64,000 nt of DNA from Microbacterium aoyamense (GTDB taxonomy: Bacteria; Actinomycetota; Actinomycetes; Actinomycetales; Microbacteriaceae). A program made the translations under genes and the position numbers. The stretch spans positions 1 through 64,000 of the forward strand of contig NZ_JAKNUT010000004.1 of assembly GCF_023155855.1 (NCBI RefSeq), given 5' to 3'. This document shows, piece after piece, positions 16,996 through 25,824 of the stretch. The notes under the pieces are model-generated. The model worked only from the letters and a program-made list of their open reading frames with translations. It did no database searches and was not told where the DNA came from. How positions within the stretch are numbered: position 1 is the first letter of the stretch; each line of letters begins with the position of its first letter.

Positions 16996-17922
16996 TTACG
17001 CGGCGATCGTCACGCCCGTGAGGCGCTCGGACTCCGCCCACACGCGGGCCGCGGCATCTTGATCCGTCAGGCGCGAGTAGAGCTTCTGCTCGGCAGGCGG
17101 CCCGCCGAGGTGCTGGAACCCCTTCGGCCCGTACAGGCGCCCGCCGACGGCGTCGGGACTCGTCGCGGCGTAGACCGCCGACAGCGCCGCGGACTGCGGG
17201 GTGCCGACGATGAGCCCGAGCCGCGAGAGCGTCCGGATCACCTTGACGGCCGTCGTGTCGTCTGGGCGTCCCATGCCGGGCTGGGCCGACAGCAGGTTCG
17301 TGGGTGTGATGCCCGGATGCGACAGGGTGCTGCGGATACCCCAGCCCGCGGCATCCGATCGCCGTTGCAGCTCCGTCGCGAACAGTCCGAATGCGATCTT
17401 CGACGAGCTGTACGCGGCCATGGCGTCGTAGTCGCGCTCCCACTGCAGGTCCTCCCAGTGGATCGCGCCCTCGTTCGCGGCGATGCTCACCTGACTCGTC
17501 ACGTGGCGCAGCAGCGGCCGGAGGCGACCCGCGAGAGCGAAGTGGCCGAGGTGGTTCGTCGCGAACTGCAGTTCGAATCCGTCGGCGCTCGCCTGGCGTG
17601 ACGGCGGCGTCATGACCCCGGCGTTGTTGATGAGGTAGTCGATCGGGCGTCCCTCTGCGAGCAATTCGTCGGCGAACGAGGCGACGGAGTCGAGCGACGC
17701 GAGATCCAGCGAACGCAGATGGATGCCGGCATCCGGCGTCCGCTGCAGGATCTGCGCGGCCGCGGCCTCTCCCTTCGCACGGCTGCGGACGGGCATCACG
17801 ATCTCGGCGCCCGCGCGCGCGAGGCGGGCGGCGATCTCGAGACCGACGCCGTCGCTCGCACCGGTGATGACGGCGCGCTTTCCGGTCAGATCGGGGACGA
17901 TGATGTCGTAGGTCTTGGGCAT
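16996..17922 (-). CDS. Short-chain dehydrogenase/reductase
   Basis: The 308-residue protein has the SDR cofactor motif TGASDGVG near residue 20, NNAG, and the catalytic Tyr-x3-Lys in [11 protein letters not shown]. Length and motifs fit the SDR subgroup that resembles retinol dehydrogenases and protochlorophyllide reductases, common next to MmyB-like regulators. It probably uses NADP(H). The substrate is unknown. I start at ATG 17922 ([20 protein letters not shown]) because the frame to 18057 adds low-quality sequence. It probably forms an operon with the XRE regulator 54 bases downstream. Confidence 0.88.
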   Translation of the reverse strand: MPKTYDIIVPDLTGKRAVITGASDGVGLEIAARLARAGAEIVMPVRSRAKGEAAAAQILQRTPDAGIHLRSLDLASLDSVASFADELLAEGRPIDYLINNAGVMTPPSRQASADGFELQFATNHLGHFALAGRLRPLLRHVTSQVSIAANEGAIHWEDLQWERDYDAMAAYSSSKIAFGLFATELQRRSDAAGWGIRSTLSHPGITPTNLLSAQPGMGRPDDTTAVKVIRTLSRLGLIVGTPQSAALSAVYAATSPDAVGGRLYGPKGFQHLGGPPAEQKLYSRLTDQDAAARVWAESERLTGVTIAA

Positions 17923-18019
17923 GCATCCATCGTCCGTGTGCTCGGCTGGCGCAGGAAGGGCCGGGTTACCCGGGGATCGGGAGTCCCTGGATGTCGGTGT
18001 CGAACCGTAGAGTCGCGGT

Positions 18020-19114
18020 GTGGCGATGGCATCCATGGATTTCGCGCGCGCGCTCACCTGGCGTCTCCGGCGTCACGCGCTGGACGATGCGTCGGCCGCA
18101 TCGGTGGCCGACGTCGCCGACCGCGTGCTCGCGTTCCGCGCGTGGCCCACAGACAACGCCGACCTCACGGTCGCGACCCGGCTCGCGACGCCGAGCATGA
18201 CCGCGCTCGGCACGGCGCTCGCGCGCGGCGACGTCATCCGCAGCTACGCGTTCCGCGGCGGCCAGTACGTCTTCACCCGTGAGACGGGCGCGACGCTGCT
18301 CACCGCCCGTACGGCCACCGGTGTCTGGAAGACGGCGCGGTGGCAGGAGCAGGGCGGATTCGCGCTCGACGACTGGCAGCCGCTGCGCGAAGCGGTGCGC
18401 GAGACGCTCCGCAGCGGGCCGAAGACACGGCGCGAGATCAGCACGAGGCTGGAAGCGATTCCCGCCCTGCGGCATCTCGCTCCTGCCGCGCGCGGCGCCG
18501 GGGCCGACAGCCTCTACAAGCCGCTGCACTGGTGGGGAGACATCTGCTTCGGGCCTTCGATCGACGGCGAGGCGGCATTCCAACTCGTCATCCCGGCCCT
18601 CGAGTCCATCGACCTCGACGATGCGGGTCGGCGGGCTGTTCGCGCGTACCTGCATGCGTACGGGCCGGCCACCGAGGCGAATCTCGCCTACTGGCTGACG
18701 GACGGACTCGGTGTTCCTCGCAAGAGAGTGCAGTCCTGGGTCGCCGATCTCGCCGACGAGGTCGAGTCTTTCGACCTCGTCGGCACCCCGGCGCTCGTCC
18801 TGCGGGTGGACGCCGACGACATCGCGGCGGCTGCGCCCTCCGACGCCGTGCGCCTGCTCCCGGCGTACGATCCCTGGGTGTTCGGGCCCGGCACTGCCGA
18901 CGCGACGATCGTGCCGCCCGCCCGGCGGTCTCTCATCTCGAACGGCGCGAACATCGTGATCGCCAGCGGCGTGGTCGTCGGGACGTGGAAGATGCGTGCC
19001 GACGTCGTCACGATCGACGCGTTCGCGGAGCTCGACGATCGAGCGCTCCGCGACGAGGTCGCACGTCTCGCCGGGACCCGCGGCGAGCACCTCGAGCTCA
19101 CGCGAGCACACTGA
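18020..19114 (+). CDS. AlkZ-like winged-helix protein (COG3214 family)
   Basis: The 364-residue protein belongs to the winged-helix DNA-binding family that includes the DNA glycosylase AlkZ. Visible features are [31 protein letters not shown], the conserved [10 protein letters not shown], the three-winged-helix length and a C-terminal [11 protein letters not shown] and [17 protein letters not shown]. AlkZ enzymes unhook DNA crosslinks, but many relatives have no proven activity, and I cannot confirm the QxQ/QxD catalytic motif here. The GTG at 18020 is selected because TAGAGT (18008-18013) ends seven bases upstream, giving a leaderless mRNA. It is divergent from the SDR and convergent with the TetR gene. 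Confidence 0.8.
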   Translation: MAMASMDFARALTWRLRRHALDDASAASVADVADRVLAFRAWPTDNADLTVATRLATPSMTALGTALARGDVIRSYAFRGGQYVFTRETGATLLTARTATGVWKTARWQEQGGFALDDWQPLREAVRETLRSGPKTRREISTRLEAIPALRHLAPAARGAGADSLYKPLHWWGDICFGPSIDGEAAFQLVIPALESIDLDDAGRRAVRAYLHAYGPATEANLAYWLTDGLGVPRKRVQSWVADLADEVESFDLVGTPALVLRVDADDIAAAAPSDAVRLLPAYDPWVFGPGTADATIVPPARRSLISNGANIVIASGVVVGTWKMRADVVTIDAFAELDDRALRDEVARLAGTRGEHLELTRAH

Positions 19115-19123
19115 CACCCTCCG

Positions 19124-19702
19124 TCACACGAGCAGGGGCAGCAGGAGAGCGGCCAGCGCCTGCTCGGTCTGTGCCTCGTCGAGCTCGCCGTCGAACCGCA
19201 GGATGCGCCACGTCGTCGCATCGCAGATGGCGATGATCTGAGCCGTGCGCACGGCCTTCTCGGTCGGCGAGAGCGACGGGTCGAGGGGGAACGCTCGCCG
19301 GCACCAGTCGACGTGGAAGGCGCGACCTCGCGCGGCCAGAGCGGGCAGGCCTGCGACGAGGGGTGCTTCGGAGTACGTCTTGAGAATGAGCGCGCCGTAT
19401 CGCTCGTAGTGGTGGATGAGCTCGTGGATGGTGTCGGTAGGCGAGGCCTGGGCAGCCTCCTCGCGCGCCGCGGCGACGCGTGCGAGCTCGCGCGCCACTG
19501 TCGCATTCATGAGTGCGGCCTTGCTGCCGAACCGGCGGATCAGGGTCTGGCCCGTCACTCCGGCATCGGCGGCGACGTCCTCGATGCGCACGTTCTCGTA
19601 CGGCGTCGTCGCGAAGCGCGCGAGCATCGCGTCGATGATCCTGTCGGCGGTCCGGGCCGCGGCATCCGCCCGCGAGGTCATCTCGTACTTGCGCTTATTC
19701 AT
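19124..19702 (-). CDS. TetR-family repressor, divergent from an alpha/beta-hydrolase-like gene
   Basis: The 192-residue protein has an N-terminal TetR helix-turn-helix (VRIEDVAADAGVTGQTLIRRFGSKAALMNA; residues about 38-68) and a ligand-binding helical remainder. ATG 19702 lies inside an 11-base-arm palindrome (19697-19723) that also covers the -10 box of the divergent gene. This arrangement strongly suggests autoregulation and repression of the neighbour. An internal start at residue 8 (MTSRADAAAR) would leave the palindrome fully outside the coding region and is an equally good start. The inducer is unknown. Confidence 0.88.
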   Translation of the reverse strand: MNKRKYEMTSRADAAARTADRIIDAMLARFATTPYENVRIEDVAADAGVTGQTLIRRFGSKAALMNATVARELARVAAAREEAAQASPTDTIHELIHHYERYGALILKTYSEAPLVAGLPALAARGRAFHVDWCRRAFPLDPSLSPTEKAVRTAQIIAICDATTWRILRFDGELDEAQTEQALAALLLPLLV

Positions 19703-19723
19703 GTTAGTGACGCTAACATGAAT
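19697..19723. promoter_or_regulatory. Operator palindrome between TetR and hydrolase-like gene
   Basis: Perfect arms ATTCATGTTAG (19697-19707) and CTAACATGAAT (19713-19723) are separated by five bases. The right arm contains TAACAT (19714-19719), a -10 box ending seven bases before the ATG at 19726, and the left arm contains the TetR start codon. Binding would block transcription to the right and probably to the left. Confidence 0.85.
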
Positions 19724-19725
19724 GC

Positions 19726-20553
19726 ATGCTGACCTTCACAGAACACACCGAACGAATTCACACCCGCCTCGGCGGACTGCATGCGCGCATCGTCGGCGAT
19801 GGCCCGACCGTCGTCCTCTGGTCGTCGATGTTCGTCGACAGCCACACGTGGGATCGCATTCTGCCGCACCTGATCGCGGGTGATGCGACACCGCGTCGAT
19901 ACGTGCTCATCGATCCGCCGGGACTCGGCCTGAGCGATCCGCTCACCGCTCCGAGCACCGTCGCCGAAGCCGCGGACGCCGCGCGCGACATGCTCGCCGC
20001 GCTCGAGCCGGGTGAACCGGTCGACTGGGTCGGCAACGCGTTCGGTGGACACGTCGGGCTCGATCTCGCAACGGACGCCGACAGTGTCCGGAGTCTCGTC
20101 GCGATCAGCTCTCCTACGGAGCCGATCGCTCCCGAGCTGCGGAGGCGGATCCAGCTGCTCAAGCCGCTGCTGCGTCTCGTCGGCCCGGTCGGCCCGGTCC
20201 GCGCGGCGATCGTCGACGCGATGCTGACGGACGCCTCGGCCGCCGACCCTGAGATCATTCCGGTCGTGCTCGACAGCCTGCGCCGCCCGACGAAGGCGAG
20301 CATGACGCTGGCGCTGCGCTCGTTCATTCTCGACCGGGTCGACGTCAACGGCCGGCTCGCCGACATCCGCGTGCCGAGTCTGTTCATCGCGTCGGATGAT
20401 CGCGGGGACTGGAGCCCCGACGACGCCGAGCGTGCCGCCGCGCGCTCCCCGAAGGCGACGGCGATCACGCTGGTGGGCGCGCGCACCCTCGTGCCGCTGG
20501 AACAGCCCGCGGCGCTGGCGGCTGCGATCCTGCGCTTCTGGAACCAGCGGTGA
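19726..20553 (+). CDS. Alpha/beta-hydrolase fold protein lacking usual Ser and His
   Basis: The 275-residue protein has the alpha/beta-hydrolase layout: oxyanion-region VVLWSSMFVDSHTW, RYVLIDPPGLGLSD, a nucleophile-elbow segment DWVGNAFGGHVGLDLA, VPSLFIASDD and a C-terminal VPLEQPAALAAAILRFW. At the elbow, where GxSxG is expected, the sequence is GNAFGG, so Ser is replaced by Ala. Before VPLEQP, where GH is usual, the sequence is GART, so His is missing. It may be a non-catalytic binder or use other residues. The gene is leaderless (TAACAT ends seven bases upstream of the ATG) and under the divergent TetR operator. Confidence 0.82.
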   Translation: MLTFTEHTERIHTRLGGLHARIVGDGPTVVLWSSMFVDSHTWDRILPHLIAGDATPRRYVLIDPPGLGLSDPLTAPSTVAEAADAARDMLAALEPGEPVDWVGNAFGGHVGLDLATDADSVRSLVAISSPTEPIAPELRRRIQLLKPLLRLVGPVGPVRAAIVDAMLTDASAADPEIIPVVLDSLRRPTKASMTLALRSFILDRVDVNGRLADIRVPSLFIASDDRGDWSPDDAERAAARSPKATAITLVGARTLVPLEQPAALAAAILRFWNQR

Positions 20554-20572
20554 ATCGCTAGCGTCGAGCATC

Positions 20573-21742
20573 ATGAGCATTCATCTCGTCGGCGGAGGGC
20601 GCGACGAAGCGCTCTGCGCGACCGTGCTGCGCCCGTTCGTGGAAGAGGCGATGGATGCCGCGGCGGGCGTGGATCCCGTCATCGCGATGATTCTCGTGCT
20701 CGAACCCGACGACGACACGAGCGTGGACCGGTTCCGATCCCTCCTGGTCGCGTCCGGTGCGGCGCCCGAGAGCGTGCGTGTCGAGGCGATCGTCGAGGGA
20801 GCGAGGTTCGCAGCGCGGATCGTCGACGGAGCGCACGGGATCTTCGTCGGCGGCGGCCTGACCCCGGCCTATCACGACGCGCTGATCGACATCGCGCCCG
20901 CGATCCGTGCGGCGGTCGACGTCGGTGTGCCGTACGCGGGATTCTCCGCGGGTGCGGCGGTCGCGGCATCCCGAGCAATCGTCGGCGGCTACCTGCTCGA
21001 CGGCGTCGTGATCGCGCCGGAGGACGTGGGTGAAGAGCTCGACGATCTCGAGGTGCGCGACGGGCTGGGGCTCGTGCCCGGCGGAGTCGACGCGCACGCG
21101 GCGCAGTGGGGCACGATCTCGCGTGCTCTGGCGGCGGTGGATGCCGGACTCGCGCCGCATGCGATCGCGGTCGACGAGCATACGGCCTTCGTGGTGCATC
21201 CGGACGGCCGCACGCGCGTGCGCGGCGCCGGTCGGGTCTGGAAAGCCACGCGCTCGGATGCGGGTGTCGAGGTGACGATCGGCAGCCGCACCCCGCGCTT
21301 CGTCCCGGACGGATTCGAGGCGCCGACCTCGCTCATCGCGCGCGAGTTCCGCCTCGAGCCGCTCGGCCCTCAGCACAACCGATCGGACCACGCGGCGTGG
21401 TCGTCGAGCATCGCCCACATCCGGTCGACGAAGGGGTATCCGGATGACGGCTGGCCCCCGGCCGACGGGATGACGCTCGACGACAACCTCTCCGACCTCG
21501 TACGGCACGCGGCCGACTTCGCAGCGGGCCGTGGTTTCACGTTCACGGTGCTCGACCCGGCCGATGACCACGTCATCGGCTGCGTGTACCTCTATCCGTC
21601 GTCGTCACCCGACTTCGATGTGTCGGTGCAGTCGTGGGTGAGTGCGGAGCGCGCCCGGCTCGACGAGCCGCTCGCGGATGCCGTGGCGGCCTGGCTGCGG
21701 GCCGACTGGCCGTGGCAGCGGCTCGACCGCTACGGGCGGTGA
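20573..21742 (+). CDS. Peptidase S51/cyanophycinase-like domain fused to GNAT acetyltransferase-like domain
   Basis: The 389-residue protein has two parts. Residues 1-245 resemble the type-1 glutamine-amidotransferase-like peptidase S51 group: GIFVGGGLTPAYHD, nucleophile elbow GFSAGAAVAASR with Ser, and GGVDAHAAQWG with a candidate His. Residues about 255-389 resemble a GNAT domain (FRLEPLGPQHNRSDHAAW, FTFTVLDPADDHVIGCVYLYP, DEPLADAVAAWL). I start at ATG 20573 because the S51 part begins there; a longer open frame is a shadow inside the hydrolase-like gene. A dual role in peptide cleavage and acyl transfer is inferred only. It lies 19 bases after the hydrolase-like gene and TAGCGT (20559-20564) may give it its own promoter. 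Confidence 0.8.
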   Translation: MSIHLVGGGRDEALCATVLRPFVEEAMDAAAGVDPVIAMILVLEPDDDTSVDRFRSLLVASGAAPESVRVEAIVEGARFAARIVDGAHGIFVGGGLTPAYHDALIDIAPAIRAAVDVGVPYAGFSAGAAVAASRAIVGGYLLDGVVIAPEDVGEELDDLEVRDGLGLVPGGVDAHAAQWGTISRALAAVDAGLAPHAIAVDEHTAFVVHPDGRTRVRGAGRVWKATRSDAGVEVTIGSRTPRFVPDGFEAPTSLIAREFRLEPLGPQHNRSDHAAWSSSIAHIRSTKGYPDDGWPPADGMTLDDNLSDLVRHAADFAAGRGFTFTVLDPADDHVIGCVYLYPSSSPDFDVSVQSWVSAERARLDEPLADAVAAWLRADWPWQRLDRYGR

Positions 21743-21745
21743 ATC

Positions 21746-22324
21746 TCAGTCCCCGAGTCCGCCGACGGTCAGCAGATCGAGCAGGCGTCCACGGTAGAGC
21801 TCGACCTGCGCGTAATCGAGGACCACAGGGTCGCCGACGGCGTGCGAGATGTTCCCCGCCGTCGCGAGACGGACGCAGCTCTGCACGTCGAACTCGGTCT
21901 GGCCGTGCAGGATGAGGTTGCGGACGACCGCGACCTCGACCGCCCCGGACAGACCCTCGGGCACGTCCGACCACGTGCGCCCGGCATCCAGGAGCAGACG
22001 CGTGCCCCACTCTTCGACGCCGAGCCCCGCACGGAAGTCGATTCCGAGACGGTTCAGAGCGGCGGCTTCGGCGAGCGCGTACGAGAGCACGAAGGTCGCG
22101 GTCAGCACCGTGCTCTCGTCGTCGAGCGCCTCGACGTGATCGACGACGGTGAGTCCGGCTTCGCGCACGGGCGTCCTGAGGCGCAGCTCCGCCTTCTCGG
22201 TGACCTCGAGGTCATCCCAGAGCGCGCGCTCGCGTTCGACGGCGATTCGTGTGCTGATCAGTGATTTCGTGAGCGCTCCCCAGCGCACCCAGATGTCCGA
22301 CAACGTGTTTCCCCCCAGATTCAC
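21746..22324 (-). CDS. Uncharacterised helical cytoplasmic protein
   Basis: The 192-residue product starts at GTG 22324 (MNLGGNTLSDIWVRWGAL). It has no signal peptide or membrane helix and is predicted mostly helical. A conserved-looking segment near the end reads VAVVRNLILHGQTEFD; the R..x4..H arrangement recalls helical HEPN-like proteins, but I cannot make the assignment. A TAGAGT -10 box (22348-22343) would place the mRNA start about 12 bases upstream. The gene is convergent with the S51-GNAT gene, their stops being three bases apart. Function unknown. Confidence 0.65.
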   Translation of the reverse strand: MNLGGNTLSDIWVRWGALTKSLISTRIAVERERALWDDLEVTEKAELRLRTPVREAGLTVVDHVEALDDESTVLTATFVLSYALAEAAALNRLGIDFRAGLGVEEWGTRLLLDAGRTWSDVPEGLSGAVEVAVVRNLILHGQTEFDVQSCVRLATAGNISHAVGDPVVLDYAQVELYRGRLLDLLTVGGLGD

Positions 22325-22413
22325 GGTCCGTGTACCCGTGAGACTCTAGTCGCACACCCTCAGGGGAGCCTTGGCGTGCGGTAAGGAGATCACCGCGAGT
22401 TCAGGAGACCGGA

Positions 22414-22767
22414 TCACTCGGCCTTGCGCGGAGTCATGAACCATTCCACGAACTTCGAGGCACGGCCGTCGTCGGCGAAATGCACCTCCCAGAGGTTCGA
22501 GTAGAACTGATGGCCCGGATAGTCGACGTGACCCTTGATGATGCCCAGGCGGGCGTCCTCGATCAGCACGTCCAGTTCGTACTGCGGGTTCGGCGGCTCG
22601 TCCTCGCCCCACATCTCGACGATCGCGTCGATCCCGATCACGGGATCCGGGTCGTCGGGGCGGAACCAGTACTCCGCATCGTCGGTGAAGATGGCGCGGA
22701 CGTCCGCGCCATCCTTCGTCATCCATGCCCGGATGTACCCGTCGAGCCACTTCTTCGTCTGCGACAT
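22414..22767 (-). CDS. SnoaL/NTF2-like protein
   Basis: The 117-residue protein has an N-terminal helix (KKWLDGYIRAWMTKDGADVRAIF), TDDAEYWFRPDDPDPVIGIDAIVEMW and a C-terminal strand FADDGRASKFVEWFM, the pattern of the SnoaL/NTF2 fold. Small proteins of this type bind or isomerise hydrophobic ligands; no partner is evident. It is distinct from the NTF2-like protein at 7899-8264. It is a single gene between unrelated neighbours, with 46 bases to the lipoprotein gene upstream on its strand. Confidence 0.78.
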   Translation of the reverse strand: MSQTKKWLDGYIRAWMTKDGADVRAIFTDDAEYWFRPDDPDPVIGIDAIVEMWGEDEPPNPQYELDVLIEDARLGIIKGHVDYPGHQFYSNLWEVHFADDGRASKFVEWFMTPRKAE

Positions 22768-22813
22768 GCTCCGTGTCTACCGCAGGCGCGCACGCGGAAT
22801 CTACGGTCGGGGT

Positions 22814-23392
22814 CTAGCCTTTGGGCCAGTCGACCAGCAGGATCCCCTGCTTCGTGTTGGAGAACTTCACGTCGGACTCCGAGAAGAGGTAGGTCCAGCC
22901 ATAGCCCTGGTCGTCCACCGACATCGCCGTGTCGGGGTTCTCGGTGATGTACACGCCCTGAGGGGCGTCCTCGCGAATCCACCCCTCGCCGACGAGGGTT
23001 GCCTGCAGCTCTTCTGCGGTCTCGGTCGAGATCGGCGCCCAGCCGTACATGTTCAGGTGGTCACCCGCGGGGCCTTCGAGGTCGGCCCACTTGCAGAGGA
23101 GTCCACCCGGGAGCTCGAGCGCGCCGATGTAGAACGGCTCCGCCTGCGACGACCAACCCGCGGCGGTGAAGTCGGCGATGGTACTCGCCAGGATCATGTT
23201 GTCGCACGTGAGGTCCTCGGCGACCGGGGCTTCGGTCTCGGTCGCCTCGGGCGCCGGGGCCGTCGGCGTCGGAGTGGATGCCACGGTGCCGGTCGGTTCG
23301 GGTTCTGGCGCGGCGGACGCGCACGAGGTCACGAGGAGGGCCGTCGCGGCGAGGACGAGGGCGGCGCCGAGGCGGGGGAGGCGAGAAGTCAT
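22814..23392 (-). CDS. Exported lipoprotein of unknown function
   Basis: The 192-residue protein starts MTSRLPRLGAALVLAAT and has the lipobox LLVTSCAS, so it is a predicted lipoprotein. A Pro/Thr/Glu-rich linker of about 40 residues follows. The globular part contains two cysteines (LTCDNMILAS and GLLCKWADLEG), probably a disulfide, and aromatic-rich WTYLFSESDVKF. Layout of linker plus small disulfide domain is common for actinobacterial surface lipoproteins. The HisN-like gene lies 32 bases upstream on the same strand. No function can be named. Confidence 0.8.
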   Translation of the reverse strand: MTSRLPRLGAALVLAATALLVTSCASAAPEPEPTGTVASTPTPTAPAPEATETEAPVAEDLTCDNMILASTIADFTAAGWSSQAEPFYIGALELPGGLLCKWADLEGPAGDHLNMYGWAPISTETAEELQATLVGEGWIREDAPQGVYITENPDTAMSVDDQGYGWTYLFSESDVKFSNTKQGILLVDWPKG

Positions 23393-23424
23393 TCGAGAAG
23401 GCTCCGTGGGTGGGGGAGGAGGAG

Positions 23425-24240
23425 TCAGGACGGATGAAGCAGGTCGAGGAAAGTCTGGTGCAGCACGCGGTTCGTCGCGAGCGAGGAGCGCTCCGACAGT
23501 GAATCGGCGCCGGAGTATGCGGAGAACTTGCCGCCGGCCTCGGTCACGATGGGGATGAGTGCGGCGATGTCGTACTCTTTGACGCCGAACTCGGCGACGA
23601 GCTCGAGGCGTCCCTCAGCGAGGAGCATGTAGGGCCATGCGTCGCCGTAGCCGCGGTCACGCCAGACGCTGCTCGTGAGGCGTTCGAGGGCGTCGAGTTC
23701 ACCGGCATCCCGCCACTGTTCGATGCTCTGGAAGCTGACGCTCGCCTTGTCGAGTTCGGCGACCGTCGAGACCGCGATGCGCTTGGGGCCGTTCGTCCAC
23801 GCGCCGAGTCCGCTCGCCGCCCACCAGCGCCGCCCGATCGCAGGCTGGCTCACCACGCCGACGCGCGGTACGCCGTCGATGGCGAGGGCGATGAGGGTCG
23901 TCCACATCGGGATGCCCTTGAGGTAGTTGTGCGTGCCATCGATCGGGTCGATGATCCACTGGCGGTTCGAGTCGCCCGTCGTGCCGAACTCTTCACCGAG
24001 CACGCTGTCATCGGGGCGTTCGGCGGCCAGGATCGCGCGGATGGCCTCTTCGGTCGCGAGATCGGCGTCCGTCACGAAGGTCGCATCGGGCTTCGCCTGC
24101 ACGTCGAGATCGGGGGCGTCGAAGCGGGGCATGGATGCCGCGTCCGCCGCATCCGCGAGCCACAACGCGAGATCGAGGTCGGCGTGCAGATCCCCCTCGT
24201 ACGGGGCGTCGAACGACGCTGCGGCGGAAGGGGAGGTCAC
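23425..24240 (-). CDS. hisN: Inositol-monophosphatase-family phosphatase, probably histidinol-phosphatase
   Basis: The 271-residue enzyme has the Mg2+-dependent phosphatase signatures VTDADLATEEAIR, GEEFG, IIDPIDGTHNYLKG (metal-binding DPIDGT) and the C-terminal AEFGVKEYDIAALIPIV with Asp. It is closer to the actinobacterial HisN type than to SuhB because of GTHNYLKGIPMW, so it probably dephosphorylates histidinol-phosphate, although related phosphatases share these motifs. The start is set at GTG 24240: TATCCT (24252-24247) ends seven bases upstream, giving a leaderless mRNA, while the open frame to 24267 adds nine residues that have no homologue-like features. Confidence 0.85.
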   Translation of the reverse strand: MTSPSAAASFDAPYEGDLHADLDLALWLADAADAASMPRFDAPDLDVQAKPDATFVTDADLATEEAIRAILAAERPDDSVLGEEFGTTGDSNRQWIIDPIDGTHNYLKGIPMWTTLIALAIDGVPRVGVVSQPAIGRRWWAASGLGAWTNGPKRIAVSTVAELDKASVSFQSIEQWRDAGELDALERLTSSVWRDRGYGDAWPYMLLAEGRLELVAEFGVKEYDIAALIPIVTEAGGKFSAYSGADSLSERSSLATNRVLHQTFLDLLHPS

Positions 24241-24336
24241 CAGGCAAGGATAACCGGCCGCGGGCACACCTCGATTCGCGGGAGACCCGATCGTGATGGT
24301 AACGTTTACCCTCGGTTCGCCTGGTGCGGATCGCCT

Positions 24337-24412
24337 GCACCTCTAGCTCAATCGGCAGAGCAACTGACTCTTAATCAGTGGGTTCTGGGTTCGAGTCCCA
24401 GGGGGTGCACCA
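24337..24412 (+). tRNA. tRNA-Lys (CTT)
   Basis: The 76-base sequence folds as a tRNA: acceptor arms GCACCTC/GGGGTGC, D-arm AGCTCAATCGGCAGAGC, anticodon stem-loop with loop CTCTTAA (anticodon CTT), T-arm GGTTCGAGTCC, discriminator A and an encoded CCA at 24410-24412. A 13-base palindrome GGTAA-CGT-TTACC (24298-24310) lies 26 bases upstream, probably in the promoter region. Confidence 0.95.
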
Positions 24413-24414
24413 CT

Positions 24415-24448
24415 CCGAAGGGCTTCGCGATCGCGCGGAGCCCTTCGG
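24415..24448 (+). terminator. Hairpin terminator after tRNA-Lys
   Basis: Perfect arms CCGAAGGGCT (24415-24424) and AGCCCTTCGG (24439-24448) with a 14-base loop begin three bases after the tRNA CCA. There is only a short pyrimidine run behind it. Confidence 0.8.
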
Positions 24449-24582
24449 TCGCTTCCGCGAAAGGTCGCGGCTACGCAGGTGGTCGTGTCTGCTGCGAAGG
24501 CCCACCGAATCGACTGCGCAAGAACCCGATCGAAGCGACGTAGGTATCTTCGAATGTCGGGGGTGGGTGGGATGCTGGAGGT

Positions 24583-25824
24583 ATGGATCTTCTCACCCCT
24601 GACGAGGCGGCGGTGCTCGACGGTGTCGTGACGGCGTTGGTCGAGGCGCGTCGGGGGATCGCGGCGTTCCAGGCGTTGGAGGCGAGTCTGCTGGCGTCGG
24701 CGATGGCGCTGGGTGTCTCGCGTGCAGACGGGTCGCGCGGTGACGGCGACATGCCGGTGCGCGAGATCGCGGCCGAGATCGCCGCGGCGTTGCGGGTGTC
24801 CGATCGCACGGTCGAGCGTCGGCTGGTCGAAGCAGAGCGGCTCGCGACGCGGTTCCCCGCGTCGCTGGTCGCGTTGACCGAGGGGCGCGTGTCGCGCGCG
24901 CACGTCGATGTGATCGTCTCCGTGGGGGAGCGGATTCAGGATGCCGGGGCGCGGGCGGTGTTCGAGCACGCGGCGCTCGTGGTCGCCGAGCGTGAGAGCG
25001 CGAGCCGCCTCAAGCCCGTCGCGCTGCTGCTGGCCGAGCGGGTGATGCCGACCACCCTGACCGAGCGGCACGAGAGTGCGCGGGAGGAGCGTCGGGTCGA
25101 GGTGCGTGACCTCGACGACGGGATGGCGCAGCTGCTCGCGGTCCTGCCCGCGACGCTCGCGCACGGGATCCGCGCCCGACTGTCCGCGATGGCGACCGCG
25201 GTGAAGGATGCCGATCCGGCCGAGTCCCGCTCGCATGATCAGCTCCGCGCCGATCTGCTGTCCGATCTGCTGTTGACGGGTGAGCCTTCCGGTCACGACG
25301 CCGACGGGCAGCTGGGTGCGATCCGCGCCGAGGTGCACGTCACCGTCCCCGTCCTCTCCCTCGCAGGAGTCGATGCCGCGCCGGCGGTGATCGAGGGGTC
25401 CGCGCCGATCGACCCCGACACGGCCCGGGTGCTGTGCGCCGGGGCGCCCGGGTGGGAGCGGGTCCTCACGCATCCCGTCACCGGCACAGTCCTCGCTGTC
25501 GACCGGTACCGGCCGTCAGCCGACCTGCGGCGCACGCTGAGAGCACGCGATCAGCGGTGCCGATTCCCCGGCTGCCGCGTCACGGCCGCGCACTGCGACA
25601 TCGACCACGTGCACGACCACGCCCACGGCGGAGCGACCGAGCACGACAACCTCGCCCACGTCTGCCGACGACACCACATGCTCAAACACCACTCCGCCTG
25701 GAGCGTCACCCTCACCGCCGACCGCACGATGACATGGCGAAGCCCGACCGGACGCGAATACCCCGAATCACCCGCCCCACCCGGCGTCGCGTTCACCACC
25801 GACGGCGACCCACCCCCGTTCTGA
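24583..25824 (+). CDS. DUF222 protein with C-terminal HNH endonuclease domain
   Basis: The 413-residue protein is the DUF222-HNH type (13E12-repeat relatives) abundant in Microbacteriaceae and mycobacteria. DUF222 covers about residues 20-290, including AAALRVSDRTVERRLVEAERL and a helical core. The HNH motif is at about 325-375: RCRFPGCRVTAAHCDIDHV, then HVCRRHHMLKH, with cysteines that bind the structural zinc. It probably nicks or cleaves DNA. Many genomes carry several near-identical copies. It stands alone between the tRNA-Lys hairpin and a convergent MFS gene. Its strong GC bias suggests long residence rather than recent transfer. Confidence 0.88.
   Translation: MDLLTPDEAAVLDGVVTALVEARRGIAAFQALEASLLASAMALGVSRADGSRGDGDMPVREIAAEIAAALRVSDRTVERRLVEAERLATRFPASLVALTEGRVSRAHVDVIVSVGERIQDAGARAVFEHAALVVAERESASRLKPVALLLAERVMPTTLTERHESAREERRVEVRDLDDGMAQLLAVLPATLAHGIRARLSAMATAVKDADPAESRSHDQLRADLLSDLLLTGEPSGHDADGQLGAIRAEVHVTVPVLSLAGVDAAPAVIEGSAPIDPDTARVLCAGAPGWERVLTHPVTGTVLAVDRYRPSADLRRTLRARDQRCRFPGCRVTAAHCDIDHVHDHAHGGATEHDNLAHVCRRHHMLKHHSAWSVTLTADRTMTWRSPTGREYPESPAPPGVAFTTDGDPPPF

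Noticed and set aside
24298..24310. LacI-like operator in front of tRNA-Lys
   Set aside because: Only a 13-base palindrome; no LacI-family gene is in the window, so I do not claim it as a regulated operator.
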